Source: Adiantum capillus-veneris
Lineage: Eukaryota; Streptophyta; Polypodiopsida; Polypodiales; Pteridaceae
Reading direction: 5' to 3'
Assembly: GCA_014529385.2 (NCBI GenBank)
Contig: CM043944.1
Location: 177,788,240-177,852,239, forward strand
Length of the DNA: 64,000 bases
The notes beneath the pieces are model-generated. The model made no database searches. It was given only the letters and a program-made list of their open reading frames with translations, and was not told the origin of the DNA. Both the position numbers and the translations under genes were made by a program. This document shows, piece after piece, positions 20,270-30,568 of the stretch (the stretch's first letter is position 1; the number at the start of each line of letters is the position of its first letter).

Positions 20270-23200
20270 TTTTGTATATTTGCATTTCTTCTTGCGGTTG
20301 TGTCTACAGCTTGCCCAAACCAACTATAATTGATTAGGTAAGCTTTAGGCAAAGTCAAGAGCGATCTGGCGTTTCTTCTTGTGGATCTATCTATGGCTTG
20401 CCATACGCACTCTAGAATTTACCTAAAGCTGACCTAATTAACTATAAATGGTTTGGGCAAGCACAAAAGCCATTTTCAAAGTCCGTTTGCATTTTTTTGC
20501 AAAAAAACACGAACGGACTTAAAAAGCAGCTTCTATGTTTGGCGTTTCTTCTTGAGGTTTTAGTATGGCTTTTTGTATGTGCTATTGACTTTTTCTAAAG
20601 CTCACCTAATGAACTATGGATGGTTTGTGCAAGTGCTGAAGCCGTTTCCTAAGTCCGTTCGCATTTTTTCATAGAAAAACGCAAATGGACTTCAGAAATG
20701 TTTTGTATATTTGAGGTTTCTTCTTGTGGTTTTGTCTACGGCTTGCCATACGTGCTGTTAACATTTCGTAAAGCTTATCTAATCAAGTATGGATGGTTTG
20801 GGCAAGCGCACAAGCCGTTTTTGAAGTTCGTTTGCATTTTTCCATAGAAAAACGCAAATGGACTTCAGAAACGTCTTGTGTTTGGTGTTTCTTCTTGCAG
20901 TTTTGCCTACAGCTTGACATATGCACTCTTGATAGTGCTTAAAGCTTACCTAATTAACTATGGATGGTTTGGGTAAGTGTTGAAGACATTTTCAAAGTTT
21001 GTTTGTATTTTTCCATAGAAAAACGCGAACGGACTTCAAAAACGGCTTATATATTTGGCGTTTCTTCTTGCGGTTTTGTCTACGGCTTGTCCAAACCATC
21101 CAAAGTTGATTAGGTAAGCTTTAACCTAAGTGAAGAGATTAGGTTAAAGCTTAACTAATTAAATTTGTATGGTTTGGAAAAGCCGTAGACAAAAATGCAA
21201 GAAGAAACACTAAATATACAAGCCGTTTTTGAAGTCCGTTTGTATTTTTCTGCAAAAAAACGTGAACGGACTTAAAAAACAACTTCTGTGTTTGGCGTTT
21301 CTTCTTGCGATTTCACTACGGCCTGCTGTATGTGCTATTAAATTTCCCTAAAGCTTATCTAATCAACTATGGATGGTTTGGGCAAGTGTTAAAGCTGTTT
21401 CCTAAATCCGTTTGCATTTTTCCATTGAAAAATGCAAATGGACTTCAAAAACGGCTTGTATATTTTACGTTTCTTCTTCCAGTCTAGTCTATGGCTTTCC
21501 ATATTTGCTCTTGAAATTGCCTAAAGCTTATCTAACCAAGTATGGATGGTTTGGACAACTGCACAAGCTGTTTCTGAAGTCTGTTTGTGTTTTTTCGTAG
21601 AAAAATGCAAACGGACTTAAAAAATGGCTTGTGTATTTGGCGTTTCTTCTTGTGGTTTTGCCTATGACTTTCCATACGTGCTACTGAATTTGCCTAAAGC
21701 TTACCTGATCAACTATGGATGGTTTGGGCAAGTGTTGAAGCCGTTTCCTAAGTCCGTTTGTGTTTTTTGTAGAAAAGCGCAAACGGATTTCAAAAACGGC
21801 TTGTGTGTTTGGAGTTGCTTCTTGCCGTTTTGCCTACGAATTGACATACGTGCTCTTGATATTGCCTAAAGCTTACCTAAACAACTGTGGATGGTTTGGG
21901 CAAGCGCACAAACCGTTTTTGAAGTCCATTTGCGTTTTTTCGCAGAAAAACGCAAACGAACTTCAGAAACGGCTTGTGTGTTTAGCGTTTTATCTTGCGG
22001 TTTTGCCTACGGCTTGCCATATGTGCTATTGACTTTGCCTAAAGCTTCCGTAGTCAAATATGGATTGTTTGGGCAAGTGTTGAAGCCATTTTCGAAGTCC
22101 GTTTGTGTCTTTTTGTAGAAAAACGAGAACAAACTTTTGAAACTGCTTGTATATTTGACATTTCTTCACGCGGTTTTGTCTACATCTTGCCATATGTGCT
22201 CTTGAAATTTCCTAAACCTTACCTTATCACTTATGAATGGTTTGAACAAGCACACAAGCTGTTTTCGAAGTCCGTTTACGTTTTTTCGTAAAAAACATGA
22301 ACGGACTTAAGAAATGGCTTGTGTGTTTGGCATTTCTTCTTGCGATTTTGCCTACGGCTTGCTATACAGGCTCTTGATATTACCTAAAGCTTACGTAATC
22401 AACTATGGATGGTTTGGGAAAGTTTTGAATCGGTTTCCGAAGTCCATTTGTGTTTCTCGTAGAAAAATGCAAACAGACTTTTGAAACGGGTTGTATATTT
22501 GGCGTTTCTTCTTGCGGTTTTGTCTATCACTTGCCAAACACACTATTGACTTTGCCTAAATCTTACCTAATCAACTATGGATGGTTTAGGCAAGTGTTGA
22601 AGCCGTTTCCTAAGTTCGTTTGCGGTTTTCCATGGAAAAACGCAAACGGACTTCAGAAACGGCTTGTGTGTTTGGTGTTTCTTCTTGCGGTTTTGTCTAC
22701 GGCTTGACATATGCGCTCTTGACATTTTCTAAAGCTTATCTAATCAACTATGGATGGTTTGGATAAGCGCACAAGCCATTTCTGAAGTTCATCTGCATTT
22801 TTCGTAGAAAAACGCAAATGGACTTCAGAAACGGCTTGTGTATTTCGCGTTTCCTCTTGCCATTTTGCCTACGGCTTGCCATACGCGCTGTTAACTTTGT
22901 CTTAAGCTTTCCTGATCAACTATGGATGGTTTTAGAAAGTGTTGAAGCCGTTTCAGAACTCTGTTTGCGTTTTTTCGTGGAAAAACGCGAAGGGACTTCA
23001 AAAATGGCTTGTATATTTGATGTTTCTTCTTGCGGTTTTATCTACAGCTTGCCATACGCGCTCTTAATATTGCATAAAGCTTACCTAATCAACTATGGAT
23101 GGTTTGGGAAAGCGCACAAGCCGTTTTTGAAGTCTGTTTGCAATTTTTCGTAGAAAAATGCGAACGAACTTCAGAAATGGCTTGCATATTTGGCATTTCT

Positions 23201-23460
23201 TCTTACGGTTTTATCTATGGCTTACCATATGTGCTCTTGAATTTGCATAAAGCTTACCTTATCAACTATGGATGGTTTGGCCAAGCGTACAAGCTATTTT
23301 CAAAGCCGTTTTTATTTTTCATAGAAAAACGCGAACGAACTTCAAAAATGGCATATATATTTGGCGTTTCTTCTTGCAGTTTTGCTTACGGCTTGCCATA
23401 CGCGCTCTTGACATTGCCTAACAATTACCTAATCAACTATGGATGGTTTGGGCAATCTCG
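20270..23460. repeat. Satellite array, ~172-bp monomer, ~18 copies, each with a hairpin
   Basis: ATGGATGGTTTGG recurs near 20620, 20791, 20962, 21370, 21542, 21715, 21889, 22061, 22405, 22579, 22751, 22922, 23095, 23269 and 23441, about every 172 bases. Each monomer holds CTTGCGGTTTTGCCTACGGC, CCTAAAGCTTACCTAATCAA and an inverted repeat of AAGTCCGTTTGCGTTTTT, a loop of about five bases, and AAAAACGCAAACGGACTT. Copies differ by scattered substitutions. The ~60-130-codon frames through the array are repeat by-products. Confidence 0.95.
21055..21212. repeat. Large inverted repeat where satellite orientation switches
   Basis: TTCTTGCGGTTTTGTCTACGG ... GATTAGGTAAGCTTTAACCTAA is followed after about 9 bases by its near reverse complement (TTAGGTTAAAGCTTAACTAA ... 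CCGTAGACAAAAATGCAAGAA). Arms are roughly 70 bases. A shorter reversed monomer piece also lies at about 20310-20365. Confidence 0.85.
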
Positions 23461-23479
23461 CAGGTATTTTGACACTACT

Positions 23480-24230
23480 TAATAAACACCTGGGTGCTGG
23501 ATGAATTAAAAGACAAAGTCATCAGCATGCTGCATGTCGAGTTTCCCATGTTAGATCAGGATGAGTTCTTCAATGAAAACTTGTTGAAAGGTGCGGATGC
23601 GTGAGTACTGCAGAAAAAATCGCTCTAAAGTGCAAAAAGAAATAAAGCATGGGTGGAGCAGACCAGATTGGCTGGCCAAATAAGATCAAAAGAACGTAAA
23701 GCAAGTAGCACGTGAGAATCCCGACAAGTGGAAGCAGCAAAAGGAGGTAGCCAGAGTGCGAGTAGAAGTAGGGAGCTCGCACCACTTGGGGAGCGGCAGA
23801 TGGACGTCAATTGAGGCTAACGTTGTAAGTGTTATTGCATTGCCCTTCAGGTTTGATAGTTATGGATATTTGTAATTTTAAATTCTAACATAACGTTTTC
23901 TTTATATGTTTTGAACAATGGTCGGTGATTGGACATGAACCAACAGTATAGGAGCGCGAGTATACAGACAGAAAGGGTTTAAATGTCCTTATGGACATTC
24001 AAAGTTATCGCTCCGACTTCATTAGTATTTAGCCTTACACTCTTACATTTGTTATATTTTAATAATAAGCTAGAAATTAGACTGTTTTGTAATTATATGT
24101 TTATACTTACATAAAGTCTTATTGTTTTGTTTTTATTGAAGTATCCGATAGATATGACGCTCGGATGTGATGAGACGTCAGATTAGTCAACATCCAAGTA
24201 GCCGTAGCTAGATAACACTAGTTTTATTTT
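23480..24230 (+). pseudogene. CACTA accessory-gene fragment (same gene as 54.2-55.0 kb)
   Basis: The sequence aligns with 54515-55020. It shares AAAGTCATCAGCATGCTGCA-like text, WVEQTRLAGQ versus WNRLDWLAKK, SSHHLGSGRW versus SSQHLGSGGW, and the intron starting GTAAGTGTT at 23825. The coding part has stops at about 23602 and later. The intron acceptor, AG in the other copy, reads AA here (23917-23918), so splicing at that site is lost. The second exon (WSVIGHEPT) is also broken by a stop. The gene product is described under the intact-looking copy. Confidence 0.75.
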
Positions 24231-24559
24231 TTCACAGCATGTATTAGGAGATGACGTGTCTACGTCAATTTTGTAACAATTGGCCAACAATGTATTTTTC
24301 TAATAATTAATAACTATTGCATCGTAGCTAGTACATTTTAATCAAATCTTAAAAATCAAGTGATTTTGCCTATGATGTGTATAATTTTGTCAATTTATTA
24401 ATTTGTCAATTCACTTTTGTCGATATGCTTTTGTCAGTTTTGCATCTTAGTTTTGAAAACTTTATGTTCAAAATGGTTGATGGGGTGGCAGGGTAATGTC
24501 TACCCTGCCACCAAAAAAATTTATTCTCGGGCGTCGCTATATACGTTGCTGATTTTGGA

Positions 24560-24752
24560 CTTGCAGCGTCGTTATATGCATCTCTATTTGCGTCTCTATA
24601 TGTGTCTCTATTTGTATCTCTATATGCATCTCTATTTGCGTCACTATATGTGTCTCTATATGCGTCTCTATATTTGTCTCTATATGGTGATGCAAATAGA
24701 GACACAAAAAGAGATGCAAATAGCAATGTTCTCTTTTCGACGCGCATAGCGA
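24560..24752. repeat. Right subterminal 12-bp repeats (GCGTCTCTATAT)
   Basis: About thirteen units of GCGTCTCTATAT and variants, with the orientation reversing near 24690. The unit is the reverse complement of the left-end unit, so the two blocks are inverted relative to each other. From 24240 to 24540 I see no gene. Confidence 0.9.
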
Positions 24753-24837
24753 TGCTTATAGTGACGTCAGGGGTAAAAATATCCCCGTGTATTTTTGTTG
24801 CTAAGGCCATTATAAGTGTGAATAACCTCTTCTATTG

Positions 24838-25086
24838 AAAGGCTAGAGGAGGGGAAGAAACTTTGGAGTAGGTAAGTGGGTCCATGAGGTGACGAAGGGC
24901 TTTCTTATCATAAAATGTTTTGGAAAGTACAACGGGTCCTAGGTTTTTGTTGGCAGGTTTGATAACAATGTTATAGTCATTTTTTGTGGAAGATATGGCT
25001 TCAATGAAACAAGGTTTGGTGTGAAAAGGAGGAATAAAAGAGAGAAGGGGTTTAAGGATGTTGAAGATATGATTGAAGGAAAGGTT
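24838..25086 (-). pseudogene. Penelope-like element, middle piece between CACTA and copia insertions
   Basis: The minus strand reads NLSFNHIFNILKPLLSFIPP, then IVIKPANKNLGPVVLSKTFY and MDPLTYSKVSSPPLAF. The KPADKNLG-like motif is a standard block N-terminal to the Penelope RT core. It joins upstream to 30574 across the copia element and downstream to 16885 across the CACTA, each time in frame. Confidence 0.9.
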
Positions 25087-25225
25087 TGTTGAGATGTAGA
25101 GAGAAAGAATGAGAGATGAGACAAGAGACACACCATGCTCCCAAAGACTGGTTCATATTGAGGACAAGATACAAATATATAGGTGAGACCAAGTCGCGTA
25201 GAGTGAGCCATATATAGCTCCAACA
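25087..25225 (-). repeat. copia 3' LTR (139 bp)
   Basis: Plus-strand text runs from TGTTGAGATGTAGAGAG to ATATATAGCTCCAACA. It differs from the other LTR by about eight substitutions and a 4-base indel, roughly 94% identity, so the insertion is not very recent. Confidence 0.95.
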
Positions 25226-25242
25226 CCCCCACTCAAACAAAG
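25226..25242 (-). promoter_or_regulatory. copia polypurine tract
   Basis: The minus strand reads TTTGTTTGAGTGGGGG directly before the 3' LTR, the expected position for the plus-strand primer. Confidence 0.8.
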
Positions 25243-25473
25243 GTATATAGCTTTGGATGAAAAACCCATTGGCGAGTTCAAGGGAAAAACCCAAGCCCCT
25301 ATACAATGTGAAAATATGAATCAACAATGATGATGTGAAAGTGAATTGTGTATCTGTGTACAAATATACAAGTGACTCAGAGATCACAATGTGAAAATGT
25401 GGAGTGTGTATAGTGCATGGTACCTATAGGATTACAATGTCATATGTACAAAGCTATCACAATAGCAAAGAGG

Positions 25474-26226
25474 CTAATCTAGAAAGAGTGAGGCCAAAGC
25501 AACTCCAAGCTCCGAGCACAAGAGGATGAAACGTGACTCGTTGAGGCCTTTGGTAAGAATATCTACAATCATCTGGTCACTTGGGTAGTGCTCAACCATA
25601 ATGGTTCCTGTTCGTACTTCATACCTGACATAATGATAATGGAGAGCAATGTGCTTTGACTTATTATGTTGAACGTAGTCTTTTGCAAGACTAATAGCAC
25701 TTTGGTTGTCACACTGCAAGGGTGTGCTAGAAAGAGGAGAGTAACCAATAACAACCGGCATTTGTTGAAGCCACATCAATTCACTAGCTGCAAGTGATGT
25801 CCCAACGTATTCTGACTCAGTCGTAGAAACTGCAACACAACGTTGTTTCTTGCTGGTCCAAGAAACAAGACAACCATTTATAAAGAAGCAATTTCCACTA
25901 GTAGATTGCATAGATAAATGGGAGCTTTCCCAGTCTACATATGTGTAACCCAAAAGAGAAAGAGATTGCATGGAATCCGATGTGAGTTGTCGACGATAGA
26001 CCAAACCAAAAACTGTAGTGCCTTTCAAGTATTTCAATACACGCTTTGCTACAAACCAATGCTTAAGAGAAGGACATGCAAGATGTTGTCCAAGATAATT
26101 AGCAACAAACAGAATATCAGGACAAGTATTCATGCCAACAAACTGAAGACATCCAATCAAGTTAGCATAAGGTTGATTTGTAACAAATTGACCGCCATTT
26201 TTTGAAGTGTTCTTCGTAGAGCTCAC
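25474..26226 (-). pseudogene. copia RNase H and RT C-terminus
   Basis: An open 250-codon frame. Its start matches the end of the copia RT region (PYANLIGCLQFVGMNTCPDI, then KRVLKYLKGT). The RNase H part contains the block STSGNCFFINGCLVSWTSKK, TESEYV, CDNQSAISLAKD and HIALHYHYVR, ending DILTKGL. In the first block the usual YxDADW reads YTYVDW, so an acidic residue appears lost. RNase H removes template RNA during reverse transcription. It is separated from the RT frame by a short gap with a shift. Confidence 0.93.
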
Positions 26227-26282
26227 AAGACAAGATGTGCTGGCCGAGTGTGCGGATTCAATAACAAATTTTTAAATAGTAT

Positions 26283-26984
26283 CTACAATAAGCTTTGATT
26301 GTCGAAGGGAAAAAATACCTTTTGTATGGTTTTGTTGGATTTGAATGCAAGACACGAGTGAATCTCTCCAAGATCGACCATATCAAATGCAGAAGACAAT
26401 AACTTTCTCACTTGCTGAAGAAATCTCAAATCATTGGAAACAAGGATGGTATCATCCACATAAAGATCAGGAATCACAAAGCTGCTACCTTGGTGTTTTA
26501 TGTATAAGTTGGGGTCTGAAGCGCAAGAGATGAATCCTTTAAAGGTGAGAAAAAGATCATACCATGCTTGCAATGCTTGTTTGAGACCATATAGTACCTT
26601 ATGGAGTTGAGCAACAAGGTCTTCTTTACCTGGAATAACAAACCCTTCTGGTTGTTCCATATAAATTTCCTCTTCCAAGTCGCCACTAAGAAAAGAAGTT
26701 CGCACATCCATTTGATGAGCTTCCAAATAAAATTGAATATCAAATGCCAGTAAAACTCGAACACTTGTAATGCGAACAACTGGTGAAAAGGTCTCTTGAT
26801 AATCAATACCAGCCACTTGGGAGTAACCTTTTGCAAGTAAACGTGCCTTGAACTTATCAAAATATCCATCTGCTTTTTCTTTTGTCTTATACACCCACAT
26901 ACACTTAATAGATATACAACCAGGAGGTAGTTCGGTTAGTATCCATGTACCTTTAGAGATAAGAGAATCGTACTCTACTTCCAT
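26283..26984 (-). pseudogene. copia reverse transcriptase
   Basis: A 233-codon frame with the copia RT signature: WVYKTKEKADGYFDKFKARL, AKGYSQVAGIDYQETFSPVV, DVRTSFLSGDLEEEIYMEQP and the catalytic YVDDTILVSND. YVDD is intact. The upstream linker continues to about 27350 through several stops. The enzyme copies element RNA into DNA in cytoplasmic particles. Confidence 0.96.
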
Positions 26985-27350
26985 AGCCTCTTGCCATTGA
27001 TCCTTTTGTGATGAAGAGATAGCTTCATTATAAGTAACGGGATCTTCAGAAGTAGAGAAAGCATTATCAACAATATCGTCATCAGAAACATGACATGATC
27101 CATGTTCAAAATCAATAGGCAGATCAACAAAAATATCAATATCATCATTGGCAGCATTTGGAATGGATGGTTGTGAAGAGGAAAGCTGCTTTATAGGCAG
27201 AGTTTTATCATCTGAAAGAAATGGAAAAGCCTAAAGCAATGATTTAGTATCATCAAAATCGTCCATGGACCATGAGCCTCCCATAAGTTGTTCGTTAAAA
27301 CTGGCATCACGATTCACAATTACTTTCTTGGAGGAAGCGTCATAGAATTT

Positions 27351-28214
27351 CTAGCCTTTGGAAGTGTCAAGATAATATCCAATATAAATAACTATAAGAC
27401 CAGGAGCATCAAGCTTTGTTCGTGTTTCTTTGGGAATATAAATATAAGGAATGCATCCAAAGGTTAAAAAATGAGATACAAAAGGAATGTCACTTGTCCA
27501 TGATGTGATGGGTATCTTACAAGAGGGTGCAGTAGTAGGAAGATGATTCTGAATAAATATTGCTGTCAAAGTAGCTTCAGCCTAGAAGACACAAGATAAA
27601 CCAGAATGAATCAGCATACATCTTATAGCATTGAGAATAGTTCAATTCTTTCGTTCAGTAGCTCCGTTCTATTGAGGTGAATATGGAATAGTGTGTTCAT
27701 GATGAATTCCATTGTCAATACAATAACTCACAAACTCTCGAGAAACATATTTGCCTCCATTGTCACTATGAAGCTTCTTAAAGAGACGACCTGTTTGAAG
27801 TTCTACAGCATTGTGGAATTGTTTGAAAACAGATAAGTTCTCTGATTTTTGTCTAAGTAGAAATACAGTCATATAACGTGAGAAATCATCAATGAAAGTA
27901 ATGAAGTAGCGATATTGTGATCTTGAAGAAGTTAGAGGTCCGCATATATCAGTATGAACAAGATCCAATATGTCATGAGAATGAGTTACATTTGAAAGAG
28001 GAAAGGGTTTACGATTATGTTTTCCAAGAGCACAAAACTCACAAATTACCATATGGGGTTTAAGATCCATGCCATGAACAAGATCACGACGCTGAAGATC
28101 AAGGACTTTTGAGAAATCAGCATGAACAAAATGGTGATGCCATACTTTGCAATCATGATCTCCTCGAGCAGTGACAACATTTGCTACAACATCGTTGAGA
28201 GAGAGTTCAAACAA
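27351..28214 (-). pseudogene. copia integrase
   Basis: The main frame (28214-27669, 181 codons) has the pre-integrase zinc site (H-x3-H in WHHHFVHADF and C-x2-C in CEFC). The core follows with the first catalytic Asp in HTDICGP and the second in HSDNGG. After a stop at about 27669 the match continues with NGATERKN-like text, and 27569-27351 encodes the C-terminal part (FGCIPYIYIPKETRTKLD). It inserts element DNA into the chromosome. At least three in-frame stops make it inactive. Confidence 0.94.
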
Positions 28215-28429
28215 ATTACCGTTTCAAGGATCAGTGGCTATAGTCTGTCCATCTTTCTTAATTTGGCATTTAGTATGATCAAATCCAAAATACAGACCAA
28301 GATCAACAAGTCTAGCAACAGAAAGAAGATTACATTGAAGATCTGGTACATGTAATACTCCTCGCAAAATTCAAGTGGAAGAAGATAAGGTACCAAGATA
28401 TAAGTCTCCAATACCCTTTACTTAACAAA

Positions 28430-28740
28430 TCGTATCATTAGCAAGATAAACAACACGTTGAACTGGTAGTGGATGATAGTTATGGAGCCCCTTAGACTGA
28501 TATGTCATATTTCCTGTAGCACTAGAATCGACACTAAAAAGTGATCCATCACTAAGTATTCTGTCTGGAGCAACTTAGAATAGAATGAAGGTTGTTTCTA
28601 GTACAATATTGTTTTGATGTTTTGTAGCATATGCTCTATTACGACCTGTGTGAAATTGACGCTTATAGCACATATGAGTGGGATGATCAGATCGTCCACA
28701 ATATGCACAAGAAGAGGAAGAAGAGTCTCTAGATAAACGT
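28430..28740 (-). pseudogene. copia protease
   Basis: The frame reads RILSDGSLFSVDSSATGNMT followed by KGLHNYHPLPVQRVVYLAND. The usual aspartic-protease motif DSGATxH(M) has become DSSATGNM: the glycine after Asp-Ser is Ser and the His is Asn. A stop precedes VKGIGDLYLG at about 28425. Confidence 0.8.
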
Positions 28741-28742
28741 GG

Positions 28743-29426
28743 TTATTTTGTGGTAATATTGTGTTCTTCATCATATTGAAGTGCCCAACAATCATCTTCA
28801 GTATGGCCATTTCTGTTGCAGTAAGAACATTGCTTATTGGGAAATTTGAGACGAGAGAAAACATTACCGCGATGGCCACCTCTGTGATTTCCTCGTTGGA
28901 ATGGAGGCCTTTGAGCATAAAAAGCACATTCTATCTGTTGTGACTCAGTCTCCTCTTGTGAAATCATAACTGTATCATGACCAGCATTACGACGTTCTTG
29001 AAGTTGAGAGTATTCAATAAAAGACATGCAAGCTTGGTCAAAATCCAAACCATCTTTGTTGGAGAGAATAGTAACAATGTTATCATAATAGGAGTACTTC
29101 ATCGTATCAAGAAGAAGTGTAATCAGTTATTTTTGTGGAGCAGGATCACTGGTAGCAGCAAGTTGATTAATAATACATTTGAAAGATTCAATATGTCCCG
29201 TCATGGCAGTACCAACTTCATATTGTAACTTGTTAAGCAACCCTCTCAAATAGAGTATTTCTGTTACATATTTTTTCTGAAAGTTTGCAATAAGGTACTT
29301 CCATACGTCGTAGGAAGTAGGCAGCTCATACATATCAAGCAAAAGGGAATCAATAAGAGCGGTAACAATCACGCGCCGATTCAATTCATGGTGACAAAAC
29401 AGTATGTGTATGCGATTCGCATGCAA
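28743..29426 (-). pseudogene. copia gag, C-terminal part with zinc knuckle
   Basis: 29360-29127 carries the UBN2-type gag block (ALIDSLLLDMYELPTSYDVW, then LRGLLNKLQYEVGTAMTGHI). 29102-28743 continues with CSYCNRNGHTEDDC, a C-x2-C-x4-H-x4-C knuckle. Codons before 29360 are not gag. They read through the inverted leader, which explains why the apparent start methionine at 29426 has no gag homology. The true gag start lies inverted at 30132-30413. Confidence 0.9.
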
Positions 29427-30413
29427 GATTCCAAATTGCTACAAATTTTAGTTTTGAGCATTGATTCTTGTTAACTGTAGTTGTTTTGTGTTAAGAAGAA
29501 TATGATTAGTGTTTTGTGTGGTGTTTATTGCTAATCAATCTAATGAATCGTTGATTAAGTTTTTCTTGTTGGTTTGTTTTTTGACACCTTGATCTTGATC
29601 TCATTTTTTGGGGGTCTTCTGCTCAAAAATTGGAGAAACGGAAAAATCACCATGGAGAACAGTGTACATGGTGCTTTTCTTCCAAATATTGTTCGTCTCC
29701 TCGAGATCTTCGATTTGAGTTCTAAGTTTGCATCAATTGGAGTTCGCAGTATAAAGCTATGTTGTTTTTATTGCAATTGAGCTTGATGCAGCTTTCGTCC
29801 TCGTGCGTCTTCGTGAAGCGTCCGCAATCGTTTTTCTAATTTTGGCGTCAACTTTTTCGAGCAAAATTAGCTTTTTGCTATTCATATTGTGGCCGTCAAT
29901 CTTGTGTTTCACGCCACTCTACTTTGAGGACTCTTTTATTATTAATGTCTCCTTTTCTCTGCTTTTTTGGGTGACGTCTCTCACATCTTTGGACGTTCAT
30001 TAAAAATCCTTTTGTGTTTATCGTTTACAGAACGCAGTCCTCATATTTCTCTTGTTCTCAAATTGCGGCCTTCACCATATATGGTGTGCAGATTCTACGA
30101 TCTTATCTTATACATCTTCTCGCAACAAGATATGGCTATGACTATTCTCGTGAACGGATTTCCTTCTGGCCAGCATTCTGTTCCTCCTTTCCAAGGCCAA
30201 GGATTTTCAGGCTGGAAAGCAAAGATGTTGTTAATTCTTCAAGGCAATGAACTCTCAAATGTTGTCCTTGGAAATCGTGTTTGTCCACCTCAGCTTGTTG
30301 ATACGGATCATGATAACGACCTTATCACCGAAGGACCTATATTTGAAGATGGGAATGTTTCCTATATGGATTGGCAACGACATGATAAAGCAACTCGTCG
30401 GTATATTTTTTCT
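29361..30413 (+). other. Inverted segment of the copia element (leader plus gag N-terminus)
   Basis: Within a minus-strand element this 1,053-bp segment is in plus orientation. It contains about 770 bases of leader and then gag codons from ATG at about 30132: WKAKMLLILQGNELSNVVLG, then YMDWQRHDKATRRYIFSALI. Reading stops in the LTR. The segment is bounded by GAGC (29357-29360) and GCTC (30414-30417), a 4-base inverted microhomology. Flipping it places the leader directly after the primer site and joins ...RRYIFS to ALIDSLLLDMYEL in one frame. Confidence 0.88.
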
Positions 30414-30425
30414 GCTCTGATACCA
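30414..30425 (-). promoter_or_regulatory. copia primer-binding site
   Basis: TGGTATCAGAGC on the minus strand directly after the LTR end ATCTCAACA. This is the classic plant copia site for initiator tRNA-Met. Confidence 0.96.
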
Positions 30426-30568
30426 TGTTGAGATGTAGAGAGAAAGAGAGAGATACGAGACAAGAGACACACCATGTACGCTCCCAAAGACTGATTCATA
30501 TTGAGGACAAGATACAAATATATAGGTGAGACCAAGTTGAGTAGAGTGAGCCATATATAGCTCCAACA
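30426..30568 (-). repeat. copia 5' LTR (143 bp)
   Basis: Runs from TGTTGAGATG to GCTCCAACA on the plus strand, bounded by the primer site and the AGGTT duplication. At 143 bp it is short for a plant copia LTR. TATATATGG near its start (minus strand) could be the TATA element. Confidence 0.95.

Larger units (their letters stand above)
16886..24837 (+). mobile_element. CACTA (En/Spm) transposon, 7,952 bp, complete ends
   Basis: The left end is CACTACAAGAGGTCCTTCA. The right end, read on the minus strand, is CAATAGAAGAGGTTATTCA, matching at about 16 of 19 positions. Both sides carry the target duplication AAA (16883-16885 and 24838-24840), the 3-bp size expected of CACTA. Joining the flanks with one AAA restores the Penelope frame as SSPPLAF followed by VSSLLTSIV. 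Subterminal 12-bp repeats lie at both ends, as in En/Spm where they bind the accessory protein. No TNP2 transposase is present, so the copy is non-autonomous. Cargo: LINE fragments, a GC-rich duplication, a 172-bp satellite and a fragment of a CACTA accessory gene. Confidence 0.93.
25087..30568 (-). mobile_element. Ty1/copia retrotransposon, full length, 5,482 bp
   Basis: Two short LTRs (139 and 143 bp) bound the element. The target duplication is AGGTT at 25082-25086 and at 30569-30573. Next to the 5' LTR lies TGGTATCAGAGC, complementary to initiator tRNA-Met. Next to the 3' LTR lies the polypurine tract GAGTGGGGG. Gene order gag, protease, integrase, RT, RNase H is that of copia. All parts carry stops or shifts, and a 1,053-bp segment at the 5' end is inverted. 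It lies inside a Penelope-like element. Confidence 0.95.

Noticed and set aside
20270-23482. A series of 60-127-codon frames with LPYVLLNLPKAYLINYGWFG repeats
   Set aside because: The 172-bp satellite happens to be open in one frame. Frames restart each monomer and the hairpin disrupts any continuous product.
24406-24810. Frames with RDAYRDTYRDAN or SLYASLYASLY repeats on both strands
   Set aside because: They are translations of the subterminal 12-bp repeats.
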